Shown: positions 5,854 to 6,877 of the stretch, in pieces
Layout of the letters: each line of letters begins with the position of its first letter
How positions within the stretch are numbered: the first letter of the stretch is position 1
NCBI GenBank assembly: GCA_964577195.1
Contig: CAZNYF010000152.1
Location: forward strand, 1 to 6,877
Length of the DNA: 6,877 nt
Source of the DNA: HyVt-560 sp964577195
GTDB taxonomy: Bacteria; Pseudomonadota; Gammaproteobacteria; UWMA-0217
Direction: 5' to 3'
Translations under genes and position numbers: made by a program
Notes under the pieces: model-generated
Told to the model about the DNA's origin: nothing
Database searches by the model: none
Seen by the model: only the letters and a program-made list of their open reading frames with translations

Positions 5854-6877
5854 ATGAGTGATAGCGAAACGGTATTGGTGCTCGCCTCAACATTTCCTCG
5901 ATGGGCTGGAGATTCCGATCCACGATTTATCTACGATCTTTGCGAGCACCTGGATGATCGTTTTGACATCATCGTACTGGCTCCACATTGTCGCGGAGCA
6001 CTGACGGAAGAGACGCTAGGACGGTCGCGGGTCAAGCGATTTCGTTACGCACCGGACAGTCTGGAGAAGTTGGCTTATGACGGGGGCATCGCTTCAAAAC
6101 TCGGTAATAATCCCGGATATTGGTTGCTAGTCCCTTTTTTTATTTTGGCCCAACTTTTTGCTGTTGTGCGCCTGCTGCGAACAGAAAATGTTGCGGTTAT
6201 CCATGCGCACTGGTTGATTCCTCAAGGTCTGATTGCCATCATTGCGAATGTATTCGGGGGAGGGCGAAGCCGTGTGTTGAGTACTTCTCATGGCACAGAT
6301 TTATACGGTTTTCGAGATTTTTTGAGCAGCAGAATAAAGCGGTTTGTACTACGCCGTAGTGATTCGGTGACCGTGGTTAGTAGCCCTATGGTCGAGGGAA
6401 TACAAAAGTTAAGTCCCAAAGCTAGCGTCAAGATCATACCGATGGGCGTGGATCTAAAAACCGTATTTGTCCCCAACCTCCAAGTTGAGCGTGATCCAGA
6501 GCAGATTTTATTCGTCGGACGATTGATTGAAGGTAAAGGGTTGCAGTGTCTGGTAGCAGCAATGCCGCTGATCATTGAGCGCTATCCGAAAACAAAATTG
6601 CTCATTGCTGGTAAGGGACGTAATCAAAATAAACTTGAAGTACAGCTCAATGCGCTTGGTATTATTGAAAATGTCCTGTTTCTAGGCAATGTTTCGCATG
6701 ACGACCTGGCACATTTGCTACAAACCACTGGCATGGTAGTGTTGCCATTTATCTCATCGGAAGGCTTGGGGCTGACACTGATTGAAGCGCTGGGATGTGA
6801 AGCCCCCGTGATTGTTGGAGACGTGCCAGCCATTCATGATGTCGTGCAACACGGGCAGCATGGGGTGATTGTTAATC
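5854..6877 (+). CDS. GT-B glycosyltransferase family 4 protein, partial (runs off the window)
   Basis: An open frame of 341 complete codons runs from ATG 5854 to the window end without a stop. It reads as a retaining GT-B glycosyltransferase of family 4, which adds a sugar from a nucleotide donor to a lipid-linked or surface glycan in the cytoplasm. The N-terminal domain opens with VLVLASTFPRWAGDSDPRF and contains HAHWLIPQG and TSHGTDLYGF, typical of the acceptor half. The C-terminal domain begins near ILFVGRLIEGKG and carries E303-G-L-G-L-T-L-I-E311, the E-x7-E motif that contacts the donor nucleotide-sugar. Only the last part of the C-terminal domain is missing. The gene starts 7 bases after the family 2 glycosyltransferase stop, so the two are surely in one operon; the ribosome site is poor, suggesting coupling. 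Donor sugar and acceptor are unknown. An in-frame 79-residue-sized ORF in another frame around 6120 is only a shadow of this gene. Confidence 0.88.
   Translation, partial: MSDSETVLVLASTFPRWAGDSDPRFIYDLCEHLDDRFDIIVLAPHCRGALTEETLGRSRVKRFRYAPDSLEKLAYDGGIASKLGNNPGYWLLVPFFILAQLFAVVRLLRTENVAVIHAHWLIPQGLIAIIANVFGGGRSRVLSTSHGTDLYGFRDFLSSRIKRFVLRRSDSVTVVSSPMVEGIQKLSPKASVKIIPMGVDLKTVFVPNLQVERDPEQILFVGRLIEGKGLQCLVAAMPLIIERYPKTKLLIAGKGRNQNKLEVQLNALGIIENVLFLGNVSHDDLAHLLQTTGMVVLPFISSEGLGLTLIEALGCEAPVIVGDVPAIHDVVQHGQHGVIVN

Overview
The window reads as chromosomal DNA of a gammaproteobacterium with mid-range GC. The main clue is an Hda homolog (the AAA+ regulator of DnaA, a proteobacterial protein) directly behind an AI-2E/PerM-family membrane protein. 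I cannot name the species.

Left part (1-2519) is ordinary core genome on the + strand: a CDP-alcohol phosphatidyltransferase of the PgsA type (42-599), a 138-base gap with a weak hairpin plus T-run, a PerM-like membrane protein (738-1817) and Hda (1824-2519). hda begins 6 bases after the perM stop, with a TTG start and no visible Shine-Dalgarno, so it is probably translated by coupling.

The middle (2520-2832) has no gene. Almost all of it (2563-2831) is a compact non-autonomous, MITE-like element. It has 34-bp terminal inverted repeats (30/34 matching) that begin and end in CTAG, and two internal long stem-loops, so a single strand could fold into a two-armed cloverleaf. Its right end stops one base before the next ATG and carries a GGAG and a plausible outward promoter for the downstream genes.

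Right part (2833-6877) is a protein-glycosylation or surface-glycan locus: an STT3/PglB-type oligosaccharyltransferase, a membrane-anchored family 2 polyprenyl-phosphate glycosyltransferase (4986-5846) and a GT-B family 4 glycosyltransferase cut off by the window edge (5854 onward). A likely division of work is that the glycosyltransferases build a lipid-linked glycan, or supply a polyprenyl-phosphate sugar, and the STT3 protein transfers the glycan to protein in the periplasm.

The most striking point is that the STT3 frame is broken by a TAG at 4789-4791 but continues open and family-like for 65 more codons. It then ends in a TGA that overlaps the ATG of the next gene (ATGA, 4986-4989). The stop therefore looks internal to a gene of about 718 codons: a nonsense mutation, a sequencing error, or a readthrough site.
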